Positions 1 to 7,018 of a DNA stretch of 38,955 bases are shown in pieces. A program made the translations under genes and the position numbers. Numbering within the stretch: position 1 is the first letter of the stretch; each line of letters starts with the position of its first letter. The notes under the pieces were generated by a model, which saw only the letters and a list, made by a program, of their open reading frames with translations, was not told where the DNA came from and made no database searches. Origin of the DNA: an uncultured Oscillospiraceae bacterium (GTDB lineage: Bacteria; Bacillota; Clostridia; Oscillospirales; Ruminococcaceae); NCBI GenBank assembly GCA_910583935.1, contig CAJTZM010000018.1, positions 1 to 38,955 of the forward strand. Reading direction: 5' to 3'.

Positions 1-515
1 CCGCCTGCCGCGCCACCCGCTCCGGCCAAATCGGGATCATTGGCACCAGCGCCACCATTCGAAGCGGCTCCTATGCGCGGCTGATCCGGCAAGAGCTTCC
101 TCAGGCGCGGGTCACGGCCCGCGCCTGCCCGCTTTTTGTCCCGCTGGTGGAAAACGGCTATATCGATAGGGATAATCCGGTGACTGAAATGGTGGCGCGG
201 GACTATCTTGCCGCCTTTGCGGAGCAAAAACCGGATACCCTGATTTTAGGCTGCACCCACTATCCGCTGATCGCGCCGCTTCTTGGCCGGATTATGGGGG
301 AAGAGGTTGAGCTGATCGACCCGGGCCGGGAAACCGCCCAGGCTGTTAAAGAATATCTGTTTTCCCACGGGCTGCAAGCCGGTGAGAAAACAAGCCGGAC
401 CCGCTATTTTGTCTCCGCCGACACCGAGGATTTTGACGGGATTGCTGCCCGTTTTCTGGGCCGCCCGCTGGAATGCGCGGTTGAGCATGTGGACGTAGAC
501 GATCTGTGCCGGTAG
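1..515 (+). CDS. murI: Glutamate racemase, 3' part (5' end outside window)
   Basis: Glutamate racemase converts L-glutamate to D-glutamate for the peptidoglycan stem peptide in the cytoplasm. The reading frame is open from base 3, so only the last 170 or so residues are present. Visible family signatures are IGIIGTSATIRSGSY near the left edge and the C-terminal catalytic cysteine segment LILGCTHYPLI, which carries one of the two active-site cysteines. The segment ELIDPGRETA after it is also typical. The N-terminal catalytic half lies upstream of the window. The stop at 513-515 sits just before the ribosome site of the next gene, so the two are probably co-transcribed. Placement with DUF1934 and an ArgS-derived protein echoes the common Firmicutes association of DUF1934 with argS. 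Confidence 0.95.
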   Translation, partial: ACRATRSGQIGIIGTSATIRSGSYARLIRQELPQARVTARACPLFVPLVENGYIDRDNPVTEMVARDYLAAFAEQKPDTLILGCTHYPLIAPLLGRIMGEEVELIDPGRETAQAVKEYLFSHGLQAGEKTSRTRYFVSADTEDFDGIAARFLGRPLECAVEHVDVDDLCR

Positions 516-529
516 AAAGGATAAAACCA

Positions 530-970
530 TTGAAAAAGGACGTTAGAATTACCATAAAAGGCATCCAATACTCCGACGACGACCAGGACCAGGTGGAGCT
601 TACTACCATCGGATCGCTCTGCCGGCGAAACGGGGCATACTATATCTGCTACGACGAGTCGGAGGCCACCGGCTTTGAAGGGGCGAAAACTACCCTGAAG
701 GTCGAGGGCGACCGGCGGGTCACAATGCGCCGCACCGGGGAAAACATGCGGTCCCAGCTGATTATCGAAAAAGGGCGGCGGCACCAGTGCTTCTACGATA
801 CCGGCTACGGAAGCATCACCCTGGGGATCTCCGGTGACGACATCGTTTCCCATCTGGACGACAACGGCGGACATCTGCAGGTGCGCTATACGCTGGATAT
901 CAACGCCAGCATGGCCAGCGAAAACGAGCTTTCGGTGGATGTGGAAGAATACGCCGGGCTTAGCCGATGA
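530..970 (+). CDS. DUF1934 family protein (YwiB-like beta-barrel)
   Basis: This 146-residue protein resembles the DUF1934/YwiB family, small lipocalin-like beta-barrel proteins of unknown role in Firmicutes. The pattern KKDVRITIKGIQ near the start, a central strand-rich part and the ending LRYTLDIN-like strand (here VRYTLDINASM) fit the family. I chose the TTG at 530 because AGAAAGG at 514-520 lies 9 bases upstream. The in-frame GTG at 506 lies inside the end of murI and has no such site. In Bacillus and relatives this family sits next to argS. Here it overlaps by ATGA with a protein that looks like an ArgS remnant, which keeps the ancestral arrangement. Function is unknown. Confidence 0.85.
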   Translation: MKKDVRITIKGIQYSDDDQDQVELTTIGSLCRRNGAYYICYDESEATGFEGAKTTLKVEGDRRVTMRRTGENMRSQLIIEKGRRHQCFYDTGYGSITLGISGDDIVSHLDDNGGHLQVRYTLDINASMASENELSVDVEEYAGLSR

Positions 971-1698
971 AGGAAGCGGCTTGCGGCCCTGCCGCGTTTG
1001 AATCCCTTCAGCGGCTTTTGCAGCAGGCGCTGGAGGGGGCCTTTCCCCACTGTAAAATTGAGGCAATCCCCCTTAAAACCGGCTGGCAGAACCGGCAGGG
1101 GATCTTCTCCTCCGCCCTCCCCTTTCTCTGTGCCCGGCAAACGGGGATTTCGCCGTTGGAAGCTTCCATAAAGCTGGCGGCCTGCCTGCCGGAGCAGGAC
1201 AGGCTATTTTCTCTTTTGGAAAAAAACAGCGGCTATCTGGACTTTCTCCCCTCTGCCGCCTGGTACGCCTGCTGCCTGCGCACTCTGTCCCAGGCCGCTT
1301 CCTTTTCCGGTTGGGACACAACGGAGGAGGACTTCGGCTTTTTCTCCGGCTCGGCTCCCGCCGTCGCCGGGGTGCAGAAAACGTTTGTCCGGCTGTGCGG
1401 GATTCTGCGCAACTGTCTTGCCGAGCAAATCCCGCTGGGTCTTTCAGACTCTGCCGCATCGCTACTCACCCGGTCGGAGGAGCTTTCGCTGATCTTCGCC
1501 CTTTTCCGTCTGCGCTTTGCCAATACAAAGAGTCTTCTGCCTGTTTTACAGGAAACTGCCGGCGCTTTTGACCGCTTTTACGACACCTGGCGCATCTGGT
1601 CGCCAAATCCCTCTCTCACCTGCGCAAGAGCGGGTCTTTGCCTTATTTGCGCCGGCGGGATGGAGCAAGGCATGGCGGCGGCAGGCCTTTTGCCTTAA
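967..1698 (+). CDS. ArgS-derived protein lacking the catalytic core (N-domain plus DALR domain)
   Basis: The 243-residue product looks like arginyl-tRNA synthetase with the centre removed. Residues about 11-107 resemble the ArgS N-terminal tRNA-binding domain: an opening helix LQRLLQQALEGAFP, then a GIFSSALPFL segment like the GDYSSNVA of ArgS, then SGYLDFLPSAAWY like the PGFINF element. From about residue 133 it resumes as the C-terminal helical DALR anticodon-binding domain: VQKTFVRLCGILRN like VQYAHARICSILRK, then AFDRFYDTWRI like AFNRFYHNCRV, and an ending resembling the last ArgS helix. The nucleotide-binding domain with HIGH and KMSK is absent, and normal ArgS is about 550-580 residues. 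The ATG overlaps the DUF1934 stop by four bases. It cannot be a synthetase; tRNA binding is inference. A decayed relic is the alternative, but the frame is intact. Confidence 0.75.
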   Translation: MKEAACGPAAFESLQRLLQQALEGAFPHCKIEAIPLKTGWQNRQGIFSSALPFLCARQTGISPLEASIKLAACLPEQDRLFSLLEKNSGYLDFLPSAAWYACCLRTLSQAASFSGWDTTEEDFGFFSGSAPAVAGVQKTFVRLCGILRNCLAEQIPLGLSDSAASLLTRSEELSLIFALFRLRFANTKSLLPVLQETAGAFDRFYDTWRIWSPNPSLTCARAGLCLICAGGMEQGMAAAGLLP

Positions 1699-1717
1699 CG
1701 ACAGCGAAAGATTTTTT

Positions 1718-1754
1718 CCGCATTTTGATTTTATGCAAAAATCAGGCGGTTTTT
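1718..1754 (+). terminator. Probable intrinsic terminator after the ArgS-like gene
   Basis: An imperfect stem pairs CCGC plus TGATTTT with AAAATCA plus GCGG. It has a bulge and is followed directly by five T residues. It lies 20 bases after the stop at 1698 and before the sigma-factor gene, so it would close the murI operon. Confidence 0.45.
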
Positions 1755-1791
1755 CCACACTATTATTATGAATCCATAGGATGGTGACGAC

Positions 1792-2355
1792 ATGAACATC
1801 GACGCCCAGCTGGTGGAGGGAGCAAAAAAAGGTGACAGCGATTGCTTCTCCAGGCTGTACGAACTGGTGCAGGATGATTTGTATAAGTACGCCCTATACG
1901 CCTTGGGCAACGCCCATGACGCAGAGGACGCCGTAGCGGAAACCTTTCTGGAGGCCTTTCGGGGCATTTCCAGGCTGCGGGAGCCCGGTGCTTTTAAGGG
2001 CTGGATCTTTAAAATTCTCACCATCCGGATTAAACGCCGGATCTCTCGTTATGTCAAGGAGAAAAACCAGATACAAATCGAGGATTTCCTATTCGATCCC
2101 GCTTTGCAGACCGACGGGATGGACGAGTCGGCCATCGCCCGGGTGGACCTTTTACAGGCGATGGAAATTCTCTCACCCCAGGAACGGATGATCCTCACCT
2201 TGTCCGTCCTCTATGGATATACCACCAAGCAAATTTCCCAGATGCTGCACAGTCCTCACGGCACCGTCAGCTCCAAGCTGCATCGGAGCCTAAAAAAACT
2301 AAAGGCACAGCTGGAAGAGAAAGGAGGCGAACCAAATGAACCATCGCAAAGCTGA
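1792..2355 (+). CDS. ECF-type sigma-70 family RNA polymerase sigma factor
   Basis: This 187-residue protein has the two-domain ECF sigma layout. The region 2 part, about residues 20-90, contains ALGNAHDAEDAVAETFLEAF followed by GAFKGWIFKIL, the -10-binding and core-binding segment. The region 4 part, about residues 120-180, contains LSPQERMILTLSVLYGYTTK and a helix-turn-helix ending GTVSSKLHRSLKKLKAQL, which reads the -35 element. It directs RNA polymerase to a special promoter set, here unknown. Its 3' end overlaps the next gene by 20 bases, the usual coupling between an ECF factor and its membrane anti-sigma factor. That suggests it is held inactive by the product of the following gene. Confidence 0.9.
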   Translation: MNIDAQLVEGAKKGDSDCFSRLYELVQDDLYKYALYALGNAHDAEDAVAETFLEAFRGISRLREPGAFKGWIFKILTIRIKRRISRYVKEKNQIQIEDFLFDPALQTDGMDESAIARVDLLQAMEILSPQERMILTLSVLYGYTTKQISQMLHSPHGTVSSKLHRSLKKLKAQLEEKGGEPNEPSQS

Positions 2356-3460
2356 GGAGGATTTCTCTCCTGTTGCAGAAAAGCTGCGGGAGCTGGACCG
2401 GCAGATTCCCGTCCCCTTTGCCGCCACCGCTCAGGGATTGCAGGCTCGTTTGTCCGCCGCGTCGAAAAAGTCCTGGCTGCCTAAAAAATGGATCTGGTCC
2501 GCGGCTTCCCTTTTGCTGGTGGCGGTGATTGGCTGCGCGCTGTGGCCTTCGGCCCAGCAGCTGCTTTTTTCCGTTGGAAATGACACCGCTGCGGGATTGG
2601 GCGCGGCACCGCAGATGAACAAGGCCGAGCAGGAGGCCGTTTTGGCCGCGGACGAGGAGGACGGTTTTGTGGCCCCCGCCGCTTCCCCTCCCTCCGAACA
2701 GGCGGTGGGCCAGGCCGAAGACAGCGCTAAAACCAGCGAAAAATCCAGCCTTTACTATCCGGCGGAGGATTACCAGCAGATTCGGCTGGCGCTGCGCGCA
2801 ATCCCACTGCCCACCCAGGAGCTTTCCTCCTGCGAGGCTTCCAACCGATTGGCCGATTCCTTTCCTATAACCGCCGCCGAGCGCGCCTACCGGTATTCTC
2901 TTGCCCGTACCTCGAACGAAACCTCCCTGCTGAGCATCTACGATCCGGACGAAACTCTCCTGTCCCAAACTGCTATGGACTATCGCGGCGACGCGCTGTT
3001 CGTCCAGGGACAGACTCTGGTTTTAGCCGGCGAAAACGCCGACGGGACCCTGCTGCAGTTTTTCGACGTCTCCGATCCGGCCGGCCCGGTTTTGCAGCGG
3101 ACCTTCACCCAACAGGGCGCTTATCTGGGAGCTTGGGAAAGCGACGGCGTTCTGCTGATCGGTTCTCTTTACCAATTGGATAGTATTGAAAGTTTTATAC
3201 CAGTCGTTTATGACAGCAACGAAAGCCAGGCAAAAAGGCTGGAGGCCGGCCAGATTCTTTTGTCCGACCATTGTATTTTCGCCTCCTATGCCGTGGTCAC
3301 AGTTATTTCCCTGGAAGCAGATTCTTCCTATTGCTCCTTCGCCGTATTAGGCGGCGACAGCGTGGATTTTTCCTCCGGGAGGCTTAATATATCTACTGTC
3401 GGAAACGAAACCGATTTTTCCATCCTGCAAGAACAGCTGTGGGAAAATGCCGCGGAATAA
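2336..3460 (+). CDS. Membrane-anchored anti-sigma-like protein with truncated beta-propeller domain
   Basis: The 374-residue product has a short cytoplasmic part with a RQIPVPFAATAQGLQARL segment, of the type seen in the N-termini of clostridial beta-propeller anti-sigma proteins. A single membrane span follows at about residues 51-68 (WIWSAASLLLVAVIGCALW), then an acidic linker and an extracytoplasmic domain. That domain shows beta-propeller features such as LQFFDVSDPAGPVLQRTF and GVLLIGSLYQL. Family members with a complete C-terminal propeller are usually 600 residues or more, so this one ends early. No frameshift remnant is visible, because the next gene's ribosome site follows at once. 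RBS AGGAGG precedes the ATG at 2336. Overlap with the sigma gene suggests it binds and controls that factor. This is inference. Confidence 0.65.
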   Translation: MNHRKAEEDFSPVAEKLRELDRQIPVPFAATAQGLQARLSAASKKSWLPKKWIWSAASLLLVAVIGCALWPSAQQLLFSVGNDTAAGLGAAPQMNKAEQEAVLAADEEDGFVAPAASPPSEQAVGQAEDSAKTSEKSSLYYPAEDYQQIRLALRAIPLPTQELSSCEASNRLADSFPITAAERAYRYSLARTSNETSLLSIYDPDETLLSQTAMDYRGDALFVQGQTLVLAGENADGTLLQFFDVSDPAGPVLQRTFTQQGAYLGAWESDGVLLIGSLYQLDSIESFIPVVYDSNESQAKRLEAGQILLSDHCIFASYAVVTVISLEADSSYCSFAVLGGDSVDFSSGRLNISTVGNETDFSILQEQLWENAAE

Positions 3461-3476
3461 AAAGGAGGGAGCTCTC

Positions 3477-3989
3477 TTGGTCCTACTCATTGCCGGCGCT
3501 TCCCACACGGGAAAAACCGCCTTAGCCCAAAAACTTCTGGAAAAATATAAATGGCCCTACCTGTCTATTGACCACCTGAAAATGGGGTTAATCCGCAGCA
3601 GCTACACGGATTTGACCCCCTCGGATGACGACCAGCTGACCGATTATCTCTGGCCGGTGGTCCGGGAAATAGTCAAAACGGCGGTGGAAAACCGGCAGAA
3701 TCTGATCGTCGAAGGGTGCTATATCCCCTTTAACTGGAAAAAAGATTTTGATGAAGCCTATCGAAAGGATATCCGCTACCTGTGCCTGATTTTTTCCGAG
3801 GCTTATATCCATCGCCATTACGAGGATATTCAAAAATTTGCCAGCGTCATCGAAAGCCGGCTGGACGACGCCGATTGCACAAAGGAAGCCCTTTTGGCGG
3901 ATAATCAGAAAAGTCTGGCTCAGTGCCAAAAATACGGCTGTGAATACCTGCTGATCGAAGACGCCTACCAGCCGGATCTGTCGCTGTAA
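3477..3989 (+). CDS. P-loop kinase-like NTPase
   Basis: The 170-residue protein starts with a Walker A loop, AGASHTGKT, and continues with YLSIDHLKMGLI, where the aspartate sits in the position of the substrate or Mg-binding residue of zeta-toxin and adenylate-kinase-like folds. NLIVEGCYIPF follows as the third core strand. It resembles small clostridial proteins annotated as 2-phosphoglycerate kinase-like or AAA ATPases. The substrate cannot be told from sequence. I chose the TTG at 3477 because AAAGGAGGG at 3461-3469 lies 7 bases upstream. An ATG at 3447 in the same frame is inside the preceding gene. A perfect hairpin terminator follows, so it probably ends the sigma-factor operon. Whether it takes part in the sigma response is unknown. 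Confidence 0.65.
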   Translation: MVLLIAGASHTGKTALAQKLLEKYKWPYLSIDHLKMGLIRSSYTDLTPSDDDQLTDYLWPVVREIVKTAVENRQNLIVEGCYIPFNWKKDFDEAYRKDIRYLCLIFSEAYIHRHYEDIQKFASVIESRLDDADCTKEALLADNQKSLAQCQKYGCEYLLIEDAYQPDLSL

Positions 3990-4023
3990 GGTCTTTCGAA
4001 ATAGGAATTCCCTGATTTTTGGG

Positions 4024-4069
4024 AAAAAAGAAAAATGGAAGTAATTTCTTGCTTCCATTTTTCTTTTTT
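4024..4069 (+). terminator. Intrinsic terminator after the P-loop gene
   Basis: A perfect 18-base inverted repeat has arms at 4024-4041 and 4052-4069 and a 10-base loop. The core ATGGAAG/CTTCCAT is followed by a T-rich right arm, giving the classic hairpin plus U-tract 35 bases after the stop. Confidence 0.75.
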
Positions 4070-4113
4070 ATCATGTATAATAAAAAATAGTCTATAAAAA
4101 GGGAGTGCCGGTC

Positions 4114-4725
4114 TTGGATCTCAATGCCTTTACCGCCGGTGTGGAGCCCGGCGGCCTCACCCATGGCTACGAAATTAAAATCTTAGTCTGCTATCTTTTA
4201 GATCAAATCGGCGCTGGTATGACCTTTACCCAAATCAGCGACGCTTTGCTGCACCGCGGACTGGTCAACTATTTCGAATTGGCCAATGCGCTGAGCGACC
4301 TTGCCGAGTCGGGGCATCTGACAGCGGAGGACTGCGCCGGAAATCAGGAGGATACCCGCTATTGTCTGACCGATCTGGGCCGCCAGACCGCAACTACCTT
4401 TTCTAGCACGCTGCCGGCGTCCGTCCGGGAAAAGGCGGTTAAATCCGCCCGGCACCAGCTGCTGCGGCGCAAGCTGGAATCGGCCAATCGCGCCGATATC
4501 CGCAAAACGGAGGACGGCTATATGGTGGATATGACCATCTGCGATATCGGCTCCAACCTGCTCTCCCTGTCGTTGTTTATGCCCACCGAGCAGGAGGCGC
4601 AGCAGGTCCGCCAGCATTTTCTGTCCGATCCGCTTTTGACCTACAAAGGGGTTATCGCCCTTTTAACCGGCGATTTGCAGACGGTTGGGCAGCTGATCCC
4701 CACCGAAGACGAAGACTACGAATAA
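4114..4725 (+). CDS. DUF4364 family protein (predicted winged-helix regulator)
   Basis: The 203-residue protein matches the DUF4364 family of Clostridia. The first 90 residues look like a winged helix-turn-helix (LVCYLLDQIG, then YFELANALSDLAESGHL and YCLTDLGRQ, which reads like the recognition helix and wing). The rest is a mixed domain with an acidic tail ending DEDYE. The family is usually described as a putative DNA-binding regulator, and no target is established that I can name. TTG at 4114 is chosen because AAAGGGAG at 4098-4105 lies 8 bases upstream. The upstream in-frame GTG at 4105 overlaps that site. It stands alone between two terminators. Confidence 0.85.
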   Translation: MDLNAFTAGVEPGGLTHGYEIKILVCYLLDQIGAGMTFTQISDALLHRGLVNYFELANALSDLAESGHLTAEDCAGNQEDTRYCLTDLGRQTATTFSSTLPASVREKAVKSARHQLLRRKLESANRADIRKTEDGYMVDMTICDIGSNLLSLSLFMPTEQEAQQVRQHFLSDPLLTYKGVIALLTGDLQTVGQLIPTEDEDYE

Positions 4726-4758
4726 AGAGAAAAAGACTGTCCCACGAGTGTGTTTTGG

Positions 4759-4788
4759 ATAAGCGGGATAACCGCTTATTTCTTTTGC
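4759..4788 (+). terminator. Intrinsic terminator after the DUF4364 gene
   Basis: Stem ATAAGCGG (4759-4766) pairs with CCGCTTAT (4772-4779) across a 5-base loop and runs into TTCTTTT. It lies 33 bases after the stop. Confidence 0.65.
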
Positions 4789-4821
4789 CTTTAAAAAAAT
4801 TTACAAAATATGGAGGAGAAT

Positions 4822-6240
4822 ATGGCAAAACAATCTGTTAACGTTTTAACCTTGGGCAAAACACCCTTTACAACCATCCTAAAACTTGCCTGGCCAACCA
4901 TCATCGAACAAATGATGTTTACGGTGCTTAACTTCAGCGACACGGCAATGGTCGGCGCATTGGGCGCGGTCGCCACCGCGGCGGTGGGGATCACCTCCAC
5001 CTCAATCTGGCTCAGCGGCAGCGTGATTTCCGCCGTCAGCGTCGGTCTGTCTATCCAGCTGGCCCAATCGGTGGGCGCGGGGAACTATGGCCGCGCTAAA
5101 AAGGTCATTGGCCAATCTCTGCTGACCAGCCTGACCGTCGGCATTTTGCTGGCCGCTGTCTTCTTTGCGCTGCATTGGCAGCTTCCCCTCTGGCTGGGTG
5201 CCGAGCCCTCTGTGGTCCCCCATGCCCAGGCCTATCTGCAGGTTATCTCCCTTTCTCTTTTATTCAATATGCTCTCTTCTGTTTTTTCCTCGCTTCTGCG
5301 CTGCATGGGGGATACCCACACCCCTCTGAAGTACAATTTTACCGCTATCATCCTCAACATTATTTTTAACTTCCTGTTCATTTTTCCTTCGAGGAATCTG
5401 ACAGTATTGGGCCTTACCTTCCCCATGTTCGGCCTGGGTCTGGGCGTAGCCGGCGCCGCATGGGGGACCGCGCTGTCGCTGGCGGTTTCCGCCATCCTGC
5501 TGCTGCTTTCCTTGTGCGACAAGCGCCGGGAAATCCACCTTTCGCTGCAAAGAGAGCAGTTGAAGCCGGACAGGGAAATTCTCAAAAACATGGTTTTTCT
5601 CGGCATTCCCACTGCGATGGAGCAGTTTATCAGCACCTCTGGACAGGTTGTCTCCACCCGTATTGTCTCCACCCTGGGGACGGTGGCGGTGGCCGCCAAC
5701 ACCCTGGCGGTTTCCGCCGAATCCTTGTCCTACATGCCGGCTTATGGTGTCAGCGTCGCCACCACTACCCTAGTCAGTCAGTCGATTGGAGCCGACAAAA
5801 AGGACGACGCCATGAACTTTGGAAAAATCGCCAACCGACTGGGCTTCTGCGCTATGATTTTCGTGGGTGTTCTGCTGTTTTTGCTGGCCGAACCGCTGAT
5901 TCGCCTGTTCACACGAGATGAATCGGTGATCCCGCTGGCGGCGGCTATGCTGCGGATCGTGGCCATCGCCCAGCCGCTGAACGCCTCCTACAGCATCCTG
6001 TCCGGTGCGCTGCGGGGCGCCGCCGACGTAAAAAGCCCTTTCTTTATCGGCGTTTTCGGCATGTGGGGGCTGCGGGTTCCGCTGGCGCTATTATTCGTTT
6101 TTGTATTCCATTGGGGTCTGCACGGCTATTGGATTGCCATGATCATCGACAATATGACCAAGGGTGCTTTGACCATCTTCCGCTTTAAGCAGGGAAAGTG
6201 GATGAAAAATTCCAGCCTGGGCGGCGCTTCGGAAGGGTAA
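4822..6240 (+). CDS. MATE family efflux transporter
   Basis: This 472-residue polytopic membrane protein has the length and twelve-helix layout of multidrug and toxic compound extrusion (MATE) transporters, which expel cationic drugs or metabolites using a Na+ or H+ gradient. The opening LAWPTIIEQMMFTVLNFSDT, with MVGALGAVATAAVG after it, is typical of the first MatE domain. The second half repeats the fold from about residue 260 (FLGIPTAMEQFIS, then VAANTLAVSAESLSYMPA). A short basic tail follows. The ATG at 4822 is preceded by GGAGG at 4812-4816; the ATG at 4810 would overlap that site. Substrate is unknown. It is flanked by terminators on both sides and so is probably a single-gene unit. 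Confidence 0.93.
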   Translation: MAKQSVNVLTLGKTPFTTILKLAWPTIIEQMMFTVLNFSDTAMVGALGAVATAAVGITSTSIWLSGSVISAVSVGLSIQLAQSVGAGNYGRAKKVIGQSLLTSLTVGILLAAVFFALHWQLPLWLGAEPSVVPHAQAYLQVISLSLLFNMLSSVFSSLLRCMGDTHTPLKYNFTAIILNIIFNFLFIFPSRNLTVLGLTFPMFGLGLGVAGAAWGTALSLAVSAILLLLSLCDKRREIHLSLQREQLKPDREILKNMVFLGIPTAMEQFISTSGQVVSTRIVSTLGTVAVAANTLAVSAESLSYMPAYGVSVATTTLVSQSIGADKKDDAMNFGKIANRLGFCAMIFVGVLLFLLAEPLIRLFTRDESVIPLAAAMLRIVAIAQPLNASYSILSGALRGAADVKSPFFIGVFGMWGLRVPLALLFVFVFHWGLHGYWIAMIIDNMTKGALTIFRFKQGKWMKNSSLGGASEG

Positions 6241-6256
6241 TTTTTCCTTCCGCCAT

Positions 6257-6304
6257 TTAAAAAAGGATTTGGACCGCAAATTGTCTGAATCCTTTTTTAA
6301 TTTT
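6257..6304 (+). terminator. Intrinsic terminator after the MATE gene
   Basis: A perfect 13-base inverted repeat (6257-6269 with 6288-6300, core AAGGATT/AATCCTT) ends in a T-rich run. About 20 bases further on, a second weaker GGGAA/TTCCC hairpin (6307-6328) runs into seven T residues, which may act as a backup. Confidence 0.7.
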
Positions 6305-6365
6305 CGGGGGAAAATTATTGAAATTCCCGTTTTTTTCTCTTTTTTGAGGGATCACCGCTGGTCCC

Positions 6366-6394
6366 TTGCAATTTTATGGGAAAACCTCTATAAT
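6366..6394 (+). promoter_or_regulatory. Sigma-A-type promoter for the XRE-cupin operon
   Basis: TTGCAA (6366-6371) and TATAAT (6389-6394) are separated by exactly 17 bases, a near-consensus housekeeping promoter 40 bases upstream of the ATG at 6435. A dyad, AGGGATCA-N4-TGGTCCCT (6347-6366), abuts the -35 box and may be an operator. Confidence 0.75.
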
Positions 6395-6434
6395 GAAAAG
6401 AACTTTTTTAAAAAAACAGGAAAGGATGTACGAA

Positions 6435-6983
6435 ATGGAACAAATCGCAGAAATTGCCGCCCGAATCCGCGAACTGCGCGAAGCCTGCGGCTTTACGCAG
6501 AATGAATTGGCAGAAAAACTGGGAATTGACGCCGCTGTATTACGTACCTATGAGGAAAACGGCTACAATATCCCCATCAGCGTAATCTATCAGATTGCCA
6601 ATCTATGCGGCGTGGATTTTACCGAAATTCTCACCGGCAACGACCCTCGGTTAGATACCTACCAGGTTGTGAAAAAAGGCGCCGGCCTTTCTGTAGAACG
6701 GGTCCCGGGCTACGATTTTGAAGATTTGGCCTTTCGCTTCACCCATAAAATCATGCAGCCTCTGCGGGTCCGCCTGCTACCGGATGACAAAAAGCCCGCT
6801 TTGATCACCCACAGCGGCCAGGAATTTAACCTGGTGCTGGAAGGAAAGGTCAAGGTGCTGTTTGAAGACAAGGAGCTGATCCTCGAGGAAGGGGACGCAA
6901 TCTACTTTAACCCCCTGCATCCCCATGGACAGGTATGCGCCGACGATAAGCCCGCCGTATTTGTCACTGTCATTGCGGAATAA
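6435..6983 (+). CDS. XRE-family regulator with C-terminal cupin sensor domain
   Basis: The 182-residue protein joins an N-terminal XRE helix-turn-helix to a cupin barrel. The helix-turn-helix, about residues 5-60, contains RIRELREACGFTQNELAEKL and later VIYQIANLCGVDFTEIL. The cupin, about residues 105-180, contains HSGQEFNLVLEGKVKVLFED, then LEEGDAIYFNPLHPHG. Proteins of this design act as small-molecule-responsive repressors or activators of neighbouring metabolic genes. I chose the ATG at 6435 because AAAGGA at 6421-6425 is 9 bases away; the ATG at 6426 is too close. An acyl-CoA synthetase follows 35 bases downstream, a pairing often seen in gut Clostridia, so the ligand may be a carboxylic acid or its CoA ester. 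That is inference. Confidence 0.88.
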   Translation: MEQIAEIAARIRELREACGFTQNELAEKLGIDAAVLRTYEENGYNIPISVIYQIANLCGVDFTEILTGNDPRLDTYQVVKKGAGLSVERVPGYDFEDLAFRFTHKIMQPLRVRLLPDDKKPALITHSGQEFNLVLEGKVKVLFEDKELILEEGDAIYFNPLHPHGQVCADDKPAVFVTVIAE

Positions 6984-7018
6984 CCGTCCAAGCGCATAGA
7001 AAAGGAGGATGCATACCC

